This document shows, piece by piece, positions 42,706-53,394 of a stretch of 64,000 bases of DNA; the stretch's first letter is position 1, and each line of letters starts with the position of its first letter. The notes under the pieces are model-generated. The model worked only from the letters and a program-made list of their open reading frames with translations, was not told the DNA's origin and did no database searches. Origin of the DNA: Cercospora beticola. Its lineage: Eukaryota > Ascomycota > Dothideomycetes > Mycosphaerellales > Mycosphaerellaceae. The stretch covers positions 2,232,001 through 2,296,000 of the forward strand of contig NC_088940.1 of NCBI RefSeq assembly GCF_033473495.1. Reading direction: 5' to 3'. The translations under genes were made by a program, and so were the position numbers.

Positions 42706-44834
42706 ATGTATGACACGATCAGAGATGCCCCTTTCGGCCAAGCTGTTCGGTTCTTGTCGAACGGTCGAACATTTTCTGCGCCAGAAGAGAAACAAAGCTT
42801 TGCACTCCCTGCCAAATATGCACTGGTCTCAGTTCCCACTCCAATCCAGCCCGGCGACAACGATGACAAGCGTAATTCAGAGATACCATCTGAACCCGAC
42901 GACAGACGCCAAAGCGCAATTCCCTCTGAGTTTGAGGAGAAACGGAAATCAGACATTCCTTCTGAGTCACCATCCGACCAGCTGAGTGGCATCCGATGGG
43001 ATGGCGATCAGCAAGAGGAGTACTCTGCCGCTGATGTAGAAAGAAATTTCCAGCCACTCGCTGTGCAGCCAAGCAATGATAGCACCACCATCGTGACTTG
43101 GGTAGGTGCAGTTGCAGCAGATTCTCGTCTGGCCAATGTGCTTACTTACTGTTGCTGTAGTATTCCGACACTGATCCAGACAACCCTCATAATTGGAGCA
43201 ATACAAAGAAGATATGGGTCGGTGCTGTTATCCTTTTCTACACCCTTGCTGTCTATATCGGCGCATCGCTTTACAGTTCCTCCATTCCAGCCATGAAGGA
43301 GAAGTGGAACTTGAGTACCGTCGGAGCATCTGCGGGCATGGCCTTGTACGTCGTTGGGTATGGCCTGGGGCCGATGATCCTTTCACCACTATCCGAGATT
43401 CCGTCAATCGGACGCAATCCGCCATATATCATCGGCATGGCTATCTTTGTGATCCTGTGCGTCCCAACGGCCATGGTTGATCATTATGCTGGCATGCTTG
43501 TGCTACGACTTCTCACAGGTGTAAGTCGAACATGCACTTGAAGCTTTGAGTGTATCGGGCACCATTCTGACTCGATGTATCCACAAATGATGGCTGAGAC
43601 GCGCGCTGACTTGAAGGGGACGCTTTCAGGCATTTGGCAGTCCAGCTCTCGCATCAGGTGGCGCCAGTTATGGCGACTTCTGCGGTCCAATTGCGATGCC
43701 GTATGCAATTGCACTCTGGGTAGCGGGCGCTTCATGCGGTCCAGTAAGGTCTACTCATCTCAACAAAGTTCTCCAAGCACTGACCACACACACACAGGCT
43801 CTGGGGCCAGTAATTGGTAACTTCGCCGTCGTAGGCGAAAACTGGCGCTGGCCATTCTGGGAACTGCTTTGGATTAGTGGACCTGTCTTCCTGCTGATGT
43901 TCTTCACCCTGCCAGAGACTTCTGCCGATTGGATCTTGCGGGAGCGCGCGAAAAGGCTTCGTAAGTTGACCGGCCGCTCCGATCTCAAAGCCAAATGCGA
44001 AGTGCGACAGCGCAAGAAGAGCAGAAAAGCTGTTTTGTATGACGCCCTCATAAAACCGTGGGAAATCAATGCGAAAGATCCTGCCGTGCTCTTTACGACC
44101 GTATATACTGGGTAACGAGCCGTCCCGTCCCCCTGAGTCTCTGACTACACTGACACTTTTGGCAGGCTTACGTATGGGATCTACTACTCCTATTTCGAAT
44201 CATTTCCCATGGTTTTCGGGGAGATATACAACTTCCGATTCGGCATTATGGGAGTTGCCTTTCTATCAATTGCTGTCGGCGTCCTTCTTGGGTTCCTGGC
44301 CTGGGTGGGCTATTTCTACTTCTATGCCGACAAGACGTTTGCCAAAATCATGGCTACAGGAGCCATGCCACCACCGGAAGCTCGACTTGTACCTGGTCTG
44401 ATCTTCACCTGGTTCATCCCGGCAGGATTGTTTTTATATGGTGAGTTGAATATCTTTGCGAGTTGCATCAAACCCCCAACCACTAACCTTCCGTCACAGC
44501 ATGGACATCTCGCGAATCTGTACACTGGATGGTACCCCTTATTGGTGTCGTCATCACAATCGCCGGAGTCTTCATTATCTCCCAGTGCATGCTGATCTAC
44601 CTGCCCTTCACCTATCCCAAGTACGCCGGCTCGCTGTACGCAGCAAATGGGTTCTCGAGAGCAATGCTTGCCGCAGCTGCCATTCTGTTCTCGACTCCGA
44701 TGTTCGATAATATGGGCGTGGACAAAGGGGTCACGCTTCTCGCCGGCTTGTGTTGTGGCTGTTCAGCAGGTGTGTATATTCTGTACTTCTTCGGCGCTAA
44801 ACTGAGAGCGAGAAGCAAGTTTGCGGAGAGCTAG
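42706..44834 (+). CDS. MFS transporter, polyamine/drug:H+ antiporter type, six exons
   Basis: Exons 42706-43101, 43161-43520, 43630-43743, 43798-44111, 44166-44440 and 44500-44834 (introns 59, 109, 54, 54, 59 nt) give about 597 residues. It starts with YDTIRDAPFGQAVRFL, the conserved N terminus of Tpo/Flr-like transporters. A cytosolic tail of about 130 residues includes a 12-residue triple repeat. Twelve membrane helices follow, with MFS signatures such as NPHNWS, DRLTG-type RLLTG and LGPVIG (motif C). A central loop has ILRERAKRLRKLTGR. Family role: proton-driven export of polyamines or drugs across the plasma membrane. Substrate cannot be fixed by sequence. Confidence 0.88.
42862..42969 (+). 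repeat. Three tandem 12-residue repeats with kinase-type sites (in MFS tail)
   Basis: Three adjacent 36-nt units encode DDKRNSEIPSEP, DDRRQSAIPSEF and EEKRKSDIPSES. Consensus: two acidic, (K/R)R-x-S, x-IPSE-x. DNA identity between units is low, so selection on the peptide is implied. Each unit carries a basophilic kinase (PKA/Ypk-like) consensus serine. Confidence 0.85.
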
Positions 44835-45116
44835 GCTGGACTGCGAGAAAGGAGAGTTAATAAAGTCAACGATCTACAAATGCACTTTGATAATTGGATC
44901 CATGTTGGCGTGAGCACATGCACGAGAGACTGCGGCTATCGACTGCAATATCGCCGCTTAATAATACACTTTTCCGCAACATTGCTACATATACCTAACG
45001 CTGTGAGCAAGCCTCCTCAACAATATGCTCAGTCATTCGATGTGCTCCCTGAAATTCGAAACAGCTTGCTCGTCAACACTGCCATCGTACCGATCCAGTC
45101 TCCCATACATTCGTTC

Positions 45117-45302
45117 TCACTTCCCACGCGCTATGTACTCTGCCCCTTTCTTATTCCAATGCTGTTTGTACAGCGCCGCCGTCCAAAACGTATCTGCCCA
45201 CCCTCCCGCCTCGGTCTTCGGTTCTCTTGCATGAGGTTTCGCAAACCCTGTCGGAGCAGTAGGAGGGCTCTTCATAGGTGGGAGTTTGTTCGACTCGGAC
45301 AT
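45117..45302 (-). CDS. Small protein with conserved C-terminal WTAALYK block, copy A
   Basis: 61 residues from ATG 45302, stop TGA at 45117. It starts MSESNKLPPMKSPPTAP and ends ADTFWTAALYKQHWNKKGA then EYIARGK. It has no signal peptide or membrane segment and is hydrophilic, with a net basic charge. The final 26 residues align without gaps to the neighbouring copy B (18 identical), and the PPM..PPT stretch is shared too. I recognise no family and infer no function. The alternative ATG 45326 would add eight residues. Confidence 0.7.
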   Translation of the reverse strand: MSESNKLPPMKSPPTAPTGFAKPHAREPKTEAGGWADTFWTAALYKQHWNKKGAEYIARGK

Positions 45303-45613
45303 GGTTCTCTCTTTCCGCTGGATCAAGGGGTGACAATTTGCTTCGACTCGTCTTCTGTCTCTTCCGTTGCTTGATTAGAACTTCTGATAACATTTCGCGC
45401 TGGCAGAATTTCTTATATCTTCCAGAGATGCTTATCTGTTGCCGTGTTCATGACAGGAAGAGGCGACTCTCGCTATGCACTATGGCTCGCAGTCGAATGT
45501 CCTCCGTGAAGACGATAGATCCTAGCATCTTTTCACGTAGCAGCATGAGGAAGGCGATCTTGTTCCTGGAAAGTATGCTGCTCATTGCAGCGCCCAATGC
45601 TTCAAATCATTCA
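45303..45613. promoter_or_regulatory. Spacer between the two small-protein genes
   Basis: 311 bases between the copy A start and the copy B stop, both minus strand. It should hold the copy A promoter and the copy B 3' end. No further open frame of interest. Confidence 0.45.
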
Positions 45614-45859
45614 CTACTTCCCCTCGGCCAGAAATTTTGCCCCCTTGGCATTCCAGTCAGATTTATACAACGCTGCTGTCCACGCAGTATCGGCTGCTGC
45701 TCCATCGACTGTGGGAGGATGCATTGGCGGCGGTTTATCTTTGTCGCTGCTACTGTCGTTTGTGCAACCTGCATTCCCAGAACCGTCCGAGGACTCCAGC
45801 GAAGCTAGCGTAATGGTCGTATTGGACAAAATTTTGTCTTCAGCCGTCGATGTCGACAT
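45614..45859 (-). CDS. Small protein with conserved C-terminal WTAALYK block, copy B
   Basis: 81 residues from ATG 45859. The N-terminal half is Ser/Thr/Asn/Asp-rich (SLESSDGSGN, SSSDKDK); then comes PPPMHPPT, and it ends ADTAWTAALYKSDWNAKGA then KFLAEGK. The C-terminal 26 residues match copy A at 18 positions, including both Trp, the Tyr and the terminal Gly-Lys. The frame is open upstream to an ATG at 46102, which would give 162 residues with a basic N-terminal region. The short start was chosen because it gives a size like copy A. Confidence 0.65.
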   Translation of the reverse strand: MSTSTAEDKILSNTTITLASLESSDGSGNAGCTNDSSSDKDKPPPMHPPTVDGAAADTAWTAALYKSDWNAKGAKFLAEGK

Positions 45860-47090
45860 CTTCGAAAAGACATCTGCAATAAGTGGCAGTGTCCGTAGCT
45901 TCTTGGCAGGTTCGACTTTTGACGACGAATTTGTCGATTTGTCGTGAGAAATTCTGATCCTGTGTACGAGATCTGGATGTGACATTCGGACTTCGTCTTC
46001 GCTTGGGTAACACTTTGACCGGCATTCCAATGTTTTCGAGTGGCGTTCGTATTCCGTCGCTTTTTTCTCGCGTTCAACTCGTCTATGATATTTATCGATC
46101 ACTCTCAGCGATGATGCGATTTGGATCGACTGTGCATTGGCTGAACTCCGGTACCGATGCCAAGGTCGGTAAGGGCGTCAGTTTTAGATCTAGCTTGCCG
46201 TTGCTCAACCGACGATTATATCATATGCTTGGATCCGTTCACCAGGCCTATGTCATGCAGCGAGGATGAGGGAAAAACTTATGAGTGAGCTTCCGAGGAG
46301 GGTGGGCGTTGTCATAAAGAAGCTACGACATGGCATTTGCTTGATTGCTAAGGAAACAGTGATGACGAAGTTTGTGGAACGATCGTGTCTCCAAGATCGC
46401 TGTCGTGTTACCTAGGCTGGAGAAGCGAATGAAGAGAGACAGTGATAGTGCAAACGTATGAGAGGGATCCTGAAGTGTAAGGTAGTAGACTACGGGCTAC
46501 ATTGCATTCGGCAACGAGTAAATACGCTCGCCCCTGATCTCCTCTCACACGCATTATTCAGAACCAGAAGGACTTAGCCAAGGCCTTTGACCAGGCTGCG
46601 GAATTTGGCAACGCTTCGTCGCCAGGTTTGCTATTGCTGCCGGGCTGGCAGGCTTGCCAAACTTCTTCGTGGTAGATGAGGGTATTTTGCTCCTTTTGCT
46701 TGGGCTTCGATGGCGAGATGCTGTTTGTTGAAGTGCAATGCAGTGCAGATCCCGTTGACAAACTACCACTGCTGGAAGGATGAGATGGATACAAGCGTGA
46801 CGAGTGGCGAAGGGGTCGCAATTGGGTGACATTTAGCAAAACACGCAGCGTTCTTCACGTGAGAAAGAAGTGCGGTCGCAATCGGAGCAAGTCCCGAGAT
46901 TCCACGTTGTTCATGGACTATGAGCCATTATCCAATCAGAATCCATCACTGTCGTGGTTCAACAGCAATACGCGATATCTGCATTCAACTGAACCAAAGG
47001 TGCTAGAGAATGCGACTATGAGACTTCAGCTGAATTTCCGAACTCGACAGGGCAATTTCAGACTCCATGTTTTGATGTGCACCATCCAGA
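45860..47090. other. Intergenic, no supported gene
   Basis: About 1.2 kb upstream of small-protein copy B and downstream of the helical hypothetical gene. Short open frames exist on both strands (46554-46839 and 46826-47278 among them) without domains. Confidence 0.45.
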
Positions 47091-47639
47091 TCAAGGTTGA
47101 AAAGGCCGGTCCTCGTTCGCTGTTTCCAGTCTTTCAATGGCCTTCTGAAGGCGGTCGATCCTCGCGCGGACATAATGGACAGCCTTCCCTGCTTCGCGGA
47201 TATCATGCTGTACTTCTCGTAGCTCTCCTTCATCCAGCACGGAAATCGGGTGTTCGTGTACCACTTCTGCGGCATTGAGCTTCGTGGCAGACGCTTCCAG
47301 CGTTTCAGCGACGCACTCCAGGCTGTCCAATGTGGTCATCATGTTCCCTGCAACTTTATCGCGGAGTCTTTCGGCGAGGGCTAGGTAGCGGCAGAAAAGT
47401 GCGTGATGGCAGTTGCTCGCAGCGCCATACACGGCAACAGCGTCGGTGAGATCTTGCCTTGCTTCACTCGCTATTGACGCCAATGTCGCGCCACGCTGGC
47501 TCGCAGACCCTACTGAGGCTGGACTGAGGGGTCTGGCGGTGTCGCTCGATGGAGCCACAACGTCTTTCGGACGCCTCATCTGTGGTACAGTACGCGTCGA
47601 GCTGTTGCCAGACACAGCAGCGGACTCTCTGTACAGCAT
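47091..47639 (-). CDS. Helical hypothetical protein
   Basis: 182 residues from ATG 47639; in-frame ATGs at 47720 and 47579 are alternatives. No named family recognised. Seen: a short basic/Ser-rich N-terminal part, then nearly all helix: EARQDLTDAVAVYGAAS, a Cys/His pair (CHHALFC), and a C-terminal coiled-coil-like stretch (REAGKAVHYVRARIDRLQKA). No signal peptide or membrane segment. It lies 170 bp downstream of DLT1 on the same strand. The amphipathic pattern makes a real gene likely, but there is no homology-based support here. Confidence 0.5.
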   Translation of the reverse strand: MLYRESAAVSGNSSTRTVPQMRRPKDVVAPSSDTARPLSPASVGSASQRGATLASIASEARQDLTDAVAVYGAASNCHHALFCRYLALAERLRDKVAGNMMTTLDSLECVAETLEASATKLNAAEVVHEHPISVLDEGELREVQHDIREAGKAVHYVRARIDRLQKAIERLETANEDRPFQP

Positions 47640-47808
47640 CGCGAGTACGTTATGGGTGCTGTAAGTGCCGCGACGACAAGTGTAGAAGATCATGCAGATC
47701 CTACTTGCCAGGATGAGCAATCAGTGTCTCAAATGCAAACGGCCGCAAAACATACACCCGTGAATGTTTGCGCGCCGCACTCCTTCTGTCTTGCACAGCT
47801 GCCATATC

Positions 47809-49161
47809 TCAGCCGCCGCTTTCCAAGTCGTGAACAAGGACACTACCAGAGTCACTTGGCAACGTTGAAGAGCTCAGGCTTTGCACTGTGTAGAATGATT
47901 CCCGATTGTCAGTCATTCGTGAAGGAGTGTTTCGCTCGACTGGGGTGTGTCTGAGCACGGAGTTCAGACTATCTTGACTGCCGCTGCTGTCGGAGAGATA
48001 AGGAGTATTGATGCGAGATGTGTAGCCTTCCCGCGCTGTCACTGGACTCATCACGCTTGATTGTGGTGTGACAGCTCGTGCTGGGATCTCGGAATGATCA
48101 TCATCGTTTGTTGCATCTTCCGGTAGAGACAAGAATGGCACATCCAGGATCGAGATCTTGTCGCTGTTCTGAAGGCGAATCTCCTCTACAATCGCCGGAT
48201 CGAGTGTATCCATGCCAGCCAGAAGCTCTGCGAACGTGGCCATGAGCTTATCGAACTCACTCACCGTTACCGGTGAGAAACCAAAACGAGCTCTCTCATA
48301 CTGTGAGACGAATATTTGTCCGATCCCTGGCGGCTGAATAAGACCCAAGAGCCCTAGTTGGGTCATATAGTCGCGCAATGGCATGTTCTTTGGTCTGGTC
48401 AGCAGATCAACGACCGCGGGATCTGCAACTCGTGGCTGGTCTTGAACTGGCGTCATTATGGGATCTGGAGGAGCAAGTGAAACGGCTCGGGCCTCAATGA
48501 GATTCGGCAGCTCTGCAACGACCTCGGCAAAGCGTACGTCCGGATTCTTGTTGCCAGGGCGATGACTTGGAGACGACCATCCCGGGTGCTGTATGTCTCC
48601 CCATGGCGGATTAGCAGGATCCACCTGTATGATAGAGCCCACAGTGTATTCATTGACATTCACACTGTCCGAATCGTTGGGGAGAATGCCCTGTTGCCCT
48701 GCAAGCAGAATCTCGCCGTACAAATCCCTCGGTCGGCTCTCCCAAGCCACAGTCGCGCTCCTGTCCAGCTGCTTAACAATCATCTTTCGCACCAGCCGGC
48801 TCACTTCGCCATCCTCGACCGGAATATACGGCTTGCCGATATCAGATAGAACCCTTCGGTTCGTGTAAAGTCGACCGCTGTAGAGGACTATGGCAATGAT
48901 GGCCGTTAGAACGTAGACGCCGCCGATCATGAAGGTGTATTGGACTGCCGACTGTGTAATGGCCGAGTAGATCATTGTGACGGGACTAATGGCCAGAAAT
49001 ACGAGCGTCAGGAAGTACAGCGTGGTATATGTCAAGCTGTAGAAGACTCGGAAGATGGGGATGCGGAAGGGCAGAATGCGCCGCGGAGCCTCTGTGTTGC
49101 GCGCCATGTTGCTCGACCGTGTGGTATGTGCAGCTCGAGGGCTGCTCGGCGTGGCTATCAC
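47809..49161 (-). CDS. DLT1: DLT1-like membrane protein (defect at low temperature)
   Basis: Intronless, 450 residues; the ATG at 49107 (432 residues) fits the family better because the conserved part begins soon after it. Seen: RVFYSLTYTTLYFLTLV and a second hydrophobic helix ending AIVLYSGRLYTNRRVL (two N-terminal transmembrane segments), then the soluble signature IGKPYIPVEDGEVSRLVRKM and VAWESRPRD. A long acidic/Ser-rich tail follows. Family role: fungal membrane protein of unknown biochemical function; the yeast mutant is cold-sensitive. It is divergent from RAM1 (about 450 bp). Confidence 0.85.
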   Translation of the reverse strand: MIATPSSPRAAHTTRSSNMARNTEAPRRILPFRIPIFRVFYSLTYTTLYFLTLVFLAISPVTMIYSAITQSAVQYTFMIGGVYVLTAIIAIVLYSGRLYTNRRVLSDIGKPYIPVEDGEVSRLVRKMIVKQLDRSATVAWESRPRDLYGEILLAGQQGILPNDSDSVNVNEYTVGSIIQVDPANPPWGDIQHPGWSSPSHRPGNKNPDVRFAEVVAELPNLIEARAVSLAPPDPIMTPVQDQPRVADPAVVDLLTRPKNMPLRDYMTQLGLLGLIQPPGIGQIFVSQYERARFGFSPVTVSEFDKLMATFAELLAGMDTLDPAIVEEIRLQNSDKISILDVPFLSLPEDATNDDDHSEIPARAVTPQSSVMSPVTAREGYTSRINTPYLSDSSGSQDSLNSVLRHTPVERNTPSRMTDNRESFYTVQSLSSSTLPSDSGSVLVHDLESGG

Positions 49162-49606
49162 ATGTCGAGGATGTGGGAGAGTAAGACGTCGGCGGAGACC
49201 GTCGTTGATGTGGTTGTGTTGAGCTTCATTTCGTGGAAGACGCGATGACGACTAAGGCAGATCCCAGCCACTATGGCTGCTGAAAGTCGTGGGACGTTAC
49301 TTAGGCGAGCTTCCACCAAAGCCAAAGTCACATTCACTGCACAACACTCTTGGCCTACATGACTTCTGCTCACGACGAGCGGAATAGCTTGACAAGATTG
49401 TTGGTAAGATAAAGCGAATCTCAAGCCTTTTGGGATTTCATCGTACGCCTGTCCCTCGCGCGCCCAGAAACGGGCATGTTCGACATGCCAGGCAAACAAT
49501 ACTAAGCAATCGCCAAACTCCAAGCGATCTTTGTTCGACGACTACAAAAAAGTTGTCAGCTTCGTGCCAGTAGATGACAGCAACTTGACAAACCAGAACC
49601 GGAAAC
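49162..49606. promoter_or_regulatory. Divergent promoter region, DLT1 / RAM1
   Basis: 445 bases between two divergent start codons. Nothing else recognised. Confidence 0.5.
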
Positions 49607-51112
49607 ATGGTCGAGCTTCGAGAGACAGACGCCGAGGATACATTGGACGAAGCGATCAAAGATACAAGAGTCGAAGAATTGCCATCCGACGACGATGACT
49701 CTGACTACGAAGACGTCGAGTCCGATGGCATCGATGGTGTGCCTTTCCCTGGCAAACCATTTCTGAAACCATCGAAGCCACTCAACTTACCACCCTGGCT
49801 GCTGCATCGCGAGATCTTCAACTTGATTCCAGACGATCTACAGACAACCACTTCGGAGGCGCAAGCAAAGACAGAAGCAGAATGTCTAGCGCTTTTGACG
49901 GGCGACGAGTCATTGGGGTTGCCGCTCAACAGTCACGGCATCCCTCATCTGAATCAGAACAAGCACGCCTATTTCCTCAAAGACTGGCTGACTGGCCTTC
50001 CGGCTCCGTACGTTGCCATGGATGCATCGCGGCCCTGGGTCTTCTACTGGGTGATGGCTGGGCTTACATTCATGGGCAATGACGTGACGAATTACAAGCA
50101 ACGTTTGATGGAGACGGTCACACCTCTGCAAAATCGATCGGGAGGGTTCGGCGGCGGACACGGGCAACTCAGTCACTGCGCGGCAACCTACGCGACTCTA
50201 CTCGCGCTCTCCGCCGTAGGTGGTCTGGAAGTCGTTGATCGCAAAGCAATGTGGCACTTCCTGGGCCAGGTGAAGCAAGCAGATGGTGGTTTTCGAATGG
50301 CACTTGATGCTGAGGAAGACATTCGAGGGGCATATTGCGCAATGACCGCCATCACGATCCTCAACTTGCCCCTTGAATTGCCACCAGATGCACCAGCTCG
50401 CAAGGCAGGTCTGACGACATTCCTCGACGGCCTCGGAGAATGGGTTGGAAGATGCCAAACCTATGAAGGTGGCATTGCTGGTGCACCGACCAACGAAGCT
50501 CACGGAGCCTATGCATTCTGTGCCTTGGCATGCCTGAGCATTATCGATGCCCCACACAAAAGCATTCCCAAATACCTCAACATTGATTCCCTGTTATCCT
50601 GGCTCGCAGGTATCCAGGCATCACCCGAAGGAGGTTTTGCTGGGCGAACCAACAAGCTCGTTGACGCATGCTACAGCCACTGGGTCGGTAGCTGCTGGTC
50701 GCTGATTCAAGCAGCAATCGCAGGACCAAATCACACAGGCAAGCAGATCGATCTCTGGAGTCGAGCAGGTCAGATCAGATACTTGCTCTGCTGCGGTCAG
50801 CAACCCGGCAAGCGTGGCGGTATGAGAGATAAACCTTCCACAAGACCTGATGCTTACCACACTTGCTACTCGCTGGCTGGTTTGAGTGCGGCGATGAACC
50901 ACTTCCAATACGATGTAACAGGCGAGACCGTTGATGAGAGTGGGAGGTTAGCTGCTGCTTTCCAGTGGATAGCTGAAGGGCCATCGAACGAAGAGATGAA
51001 TACATGGGCGATTGACAAGGAAGACTTGGTCTTGCCTGTGCATCCCGTCTTCGTGCTGCCAATGGACGTGGTAGAGAAGACAAGATTGCAATTCCAGAAA
51101 GGTGGCTTCTGA
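49607..51112 (+). CDS. RAM1: Protein farnesyltransferase beta subunit
   Basis: Intronless, 501 residues. An acidic N-terminal tail is followed by the alpha-alpha barrel of prenyltransferase beta subunits. Seen: QF/GG-type repeats (SGGFGGGHGQLSHCAATYATL; KQADGGFRM; TYEGGIAGAP; SPEGGFAGR), the zinc ligands Asp and Cys in KLVDACYSHWVG, and the zinc His in DAYHTCYSLAGLS. With an alpha subunit (Ram2, elsewhere) the enzyme adds farnesyl to CaaX cysteines of Ras, a-type pheromone and other proteins in the cytosol. Length is normal for filamentous fungi. Confidence 0.95.
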   Translation: MVELRETDAEDTLDEAIKDTRVEELPSDDDDSDYEDVESDGIDGVPFPGKPFLKPSKPLNLPPWLLHREIFNLIPDDLQTTTSEAQAKTEAECLALLTGDESLGLPLNSHGIPHLNQNKHAYFLKDWLTGLPAPYVAMDASRPWVFYWVMAGLTFMGNDVTNYKQRLMETVTPLQNRSGGFGGGHGQLSHCAATYATLLALSAVGGLEVVDRKAMWHFLGQVKQADGGFRMALDAEEDIRGAYCAMTAITILNLPLELPPDAPARKAGLTTFLDGLGEWVGRCQTYEGGIAGAPTNEAHGAYAFCALACLSIIDAPHKSIPKYLNIDSLLSWLAGIQASPEGGFAGRTNKLVDACYSHWVGSCWSLIQAAIAGPNHTGKQIDLWSRAGQIRYLLCCGQQPGKRGGMRDKPSTRPDAYHTCYSLAGLSAAMNHFQYDVTGETVDESGRLAAAFQWIAEGPSNEEMNTWAIDKEDLVLPVHPVFVLPMDVVEKTRLQFQKGGF

Positions 51113-51445
51113 TCGAGAAATGCTACAGTCACAGGAAGAACCATTGCACAACAGTCACAGATCTTGCATTGTATGCGCTGGAATGACACACAGTTGTTTG
51201 AATCCCGAGTTCATGATAACCGACGGCTGCCGAGGGATGCGAGGCAAAGAAGAATCAAAGATCGCATCGGGATAGCCTATTTCGCACTTTGGAGAGGCGC
51301 CCGATCATTCGTCCTGTTGACACGAGACAATTGTTGCATATAGTCCATTTGATAGCTCTGTCATCAAAAGGACTCCCAGCTTTAAAAACATAAACTCATA
51401 CTATCATGACAAACCAACCCCATGACCTTCACTCAACCACCCCAT
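51113..51445. other. Convergent intergenic, no gene seen
   Basis: 333 bases between the RAM1 stop and the stop of the monooxygenase on the other strand; 3' ends only. Confidence 0.5.
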
Positions 51446-53394
51446 CTACCTCGCCCTCAAACCCTGCAAATACTTCGAATTCCTCAGCACCCAACCACCC
51501 ACAAGCGCAGCCGAGCTCACAGCACCCATGACCAACAAGGTCCTATCCGAAACCAAAGTCTCCTCCTTCACCCTCCCAACATGCAATTTCTTCTTCCTCT
51601 GCACAAACTCTTTCCCGCTCCCATGAGCCTCAAAATCGCGTTCATAATTAACGTCTTCCACCATCTGCTGATACTCCACAACAGTCCTACTCCAATTATT
51701 CGTAATCAGACCTTTTTCATTCTTATACCACGAGTTACAATTCGGATCATTGAACGCAGAATTCTGCAATTCATGCTGGATAGTCTCGTTGAATTCTTTC
51801 AGAGCTTGTTTCTTGGGCGTCAAAGCTAAAGCTTTACCGTTCTTGCGCGCTTCGAGGACGGGTTTGATTAAGCCGTTGATGTAGCGACTTTGGGCTTCGA
51901 TCATGAGGATGATGGAGTTGTGTCCCAAGTTCGTGTTGGGGCCGTAGAGCATTCCGAAGTTGGGGATGTCTTCGACTGTCATGCCGTAGAGGGCTTGAGC
52001 GCCGTCTTTCCAGACATCGGATAGTGTGCGGCCGTTGAGGCCGGTGAATTCGATGGGGTGGAGGAATTGGGTGGTTTTGAAACCTGTGGCGCAGACGAGG
52101 AGGTCGTAGCCGCCTTCGAGGCTGTCGACGATTTCGCCGTTTTCGTTCTTGACTTTTACTTGGCTGCCTTGGATGCTGTCGATTGAGCGGGTTTCCAAGC
52201 TGACGTTGTCACGGGCAATGGCAGGGAAGTAGTCGTCTGAGATGATGATTCGCTTGCATCCAAGCTTGTACTTCGGCGTGAGCTTGTCCCACAGCTCTGG
52301 ACGATTAGCCAGCTGTGACTCCAGCATCTGCTTGTGCGCATCCGTGAACGCCTGGCCGAGCGCTTCGTCCTTTTGTGAGATGAAACCATGTGTGCTCTCA
52401 CGGAAATCCATCTGGGCTGCTCTCTTCCGTGACATCGCGCCGGGTACATATCGTAAGACCGATCGCATCACAGGCGACACTGGGGCATCGAGGCGAGGCA
52501 CGACCCAGTTTGGTGTTCTCTGGAAGACAGTGACGTGCTTCGCTACTTTGGCAATCTCGGGCAAGATCTGGACGCTGGTACAGCCATTGCCAATCATGGC
52601 GATCTTCTTGCCCTCGAGGTCGTAAGACCAGTCCCATCGAGCAGAGTGCATCTTCTTTCCATCCCACTCGTCGATACCAGAAATCTCAGGCCACTTGGGC
52701 TGATTTAATTGTCCGACACCAGATACCACGAAGTCCGCCTTGATATCATATGCTGGGTTGAATTCTGCCTCTTTCGAACCTGGCGCCGTCTTGACGCTCA
52801 CAATCCATTTCTTCTGCTCGTCATCCCATTTCGCGCCTTCGACGCTCGTATTGAATCGGAAGTGTGGGTAAAGCTGGAACTCTTGAGCGACCTTCATAAG
52901 GTATTGTAAGATCTCCTCTTGACCAGGATACTCGCGTGTCCAGTCAGGGTTCTTTGCGAAGCTATATGAATATAGGGTGGACCAGACGTCGCAGCAGCAT
53001 CCTGGATATTTGTTGTCGAGCCTTCGCAAGGTCAGTGTGAATGCGTGCGAGTTGTCAAAGACGCTGCCGCAGCATACCATGTTCCACCAATTCCCGCACT
53101 CTTTTCGACCAGAATGAAGTTCCGGCAGTTGTTTCGCTTGATCAAGTCGATGGCGACACACATGCCGGAGATGCCTCCACCAATGATGACAACTGCGGCG
53201 TTCGCATGCTGCGAGTGTTCGATACAATGTTAGCACATCCCCAAGGAGATTGGTAGAGCCCATTAAATCTGTCGTCCAGCTGTCCACCACAGTCCATGTC
53301 TGTAGTCGAAGAGACGTCTGTAGAGGACTGCATTGCTTGGGCTTACATTCTGGTTGCCAATTGGCACCTCTGGCCATGGCTTGTCCCCTGCCAT
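51446..53394 (-). CDS. FAD-dependent monooxygenase, Baeyer-Villiger/FMO type, three exons
   Basis: Exons 53394-53347, 53208-53078 and 53021-51446 (introns 138 and 56 nt) give 584 residues. Seen: FAD-binding GGGISG after VVII, GGTW, NKYPGCCCDV, the fingerprint WDGKKMHSARWD (Trp where FxGxxxHxxxW has Phe), the second Rossmann motif GNGCTS, TVFQRTPNWVVPR, and ATGFKTT. The C terminus has a hydrophobic helix (VMGAVSSAALVGGWVL), suggesting a membrane anchor. Family role: NADPH/O2-dependent oxygenation of ketones or heteroatoms. The next two genes (DUF3445 protein, BAHD-type acyltransferase) could act with it. Confidence 0.88.
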
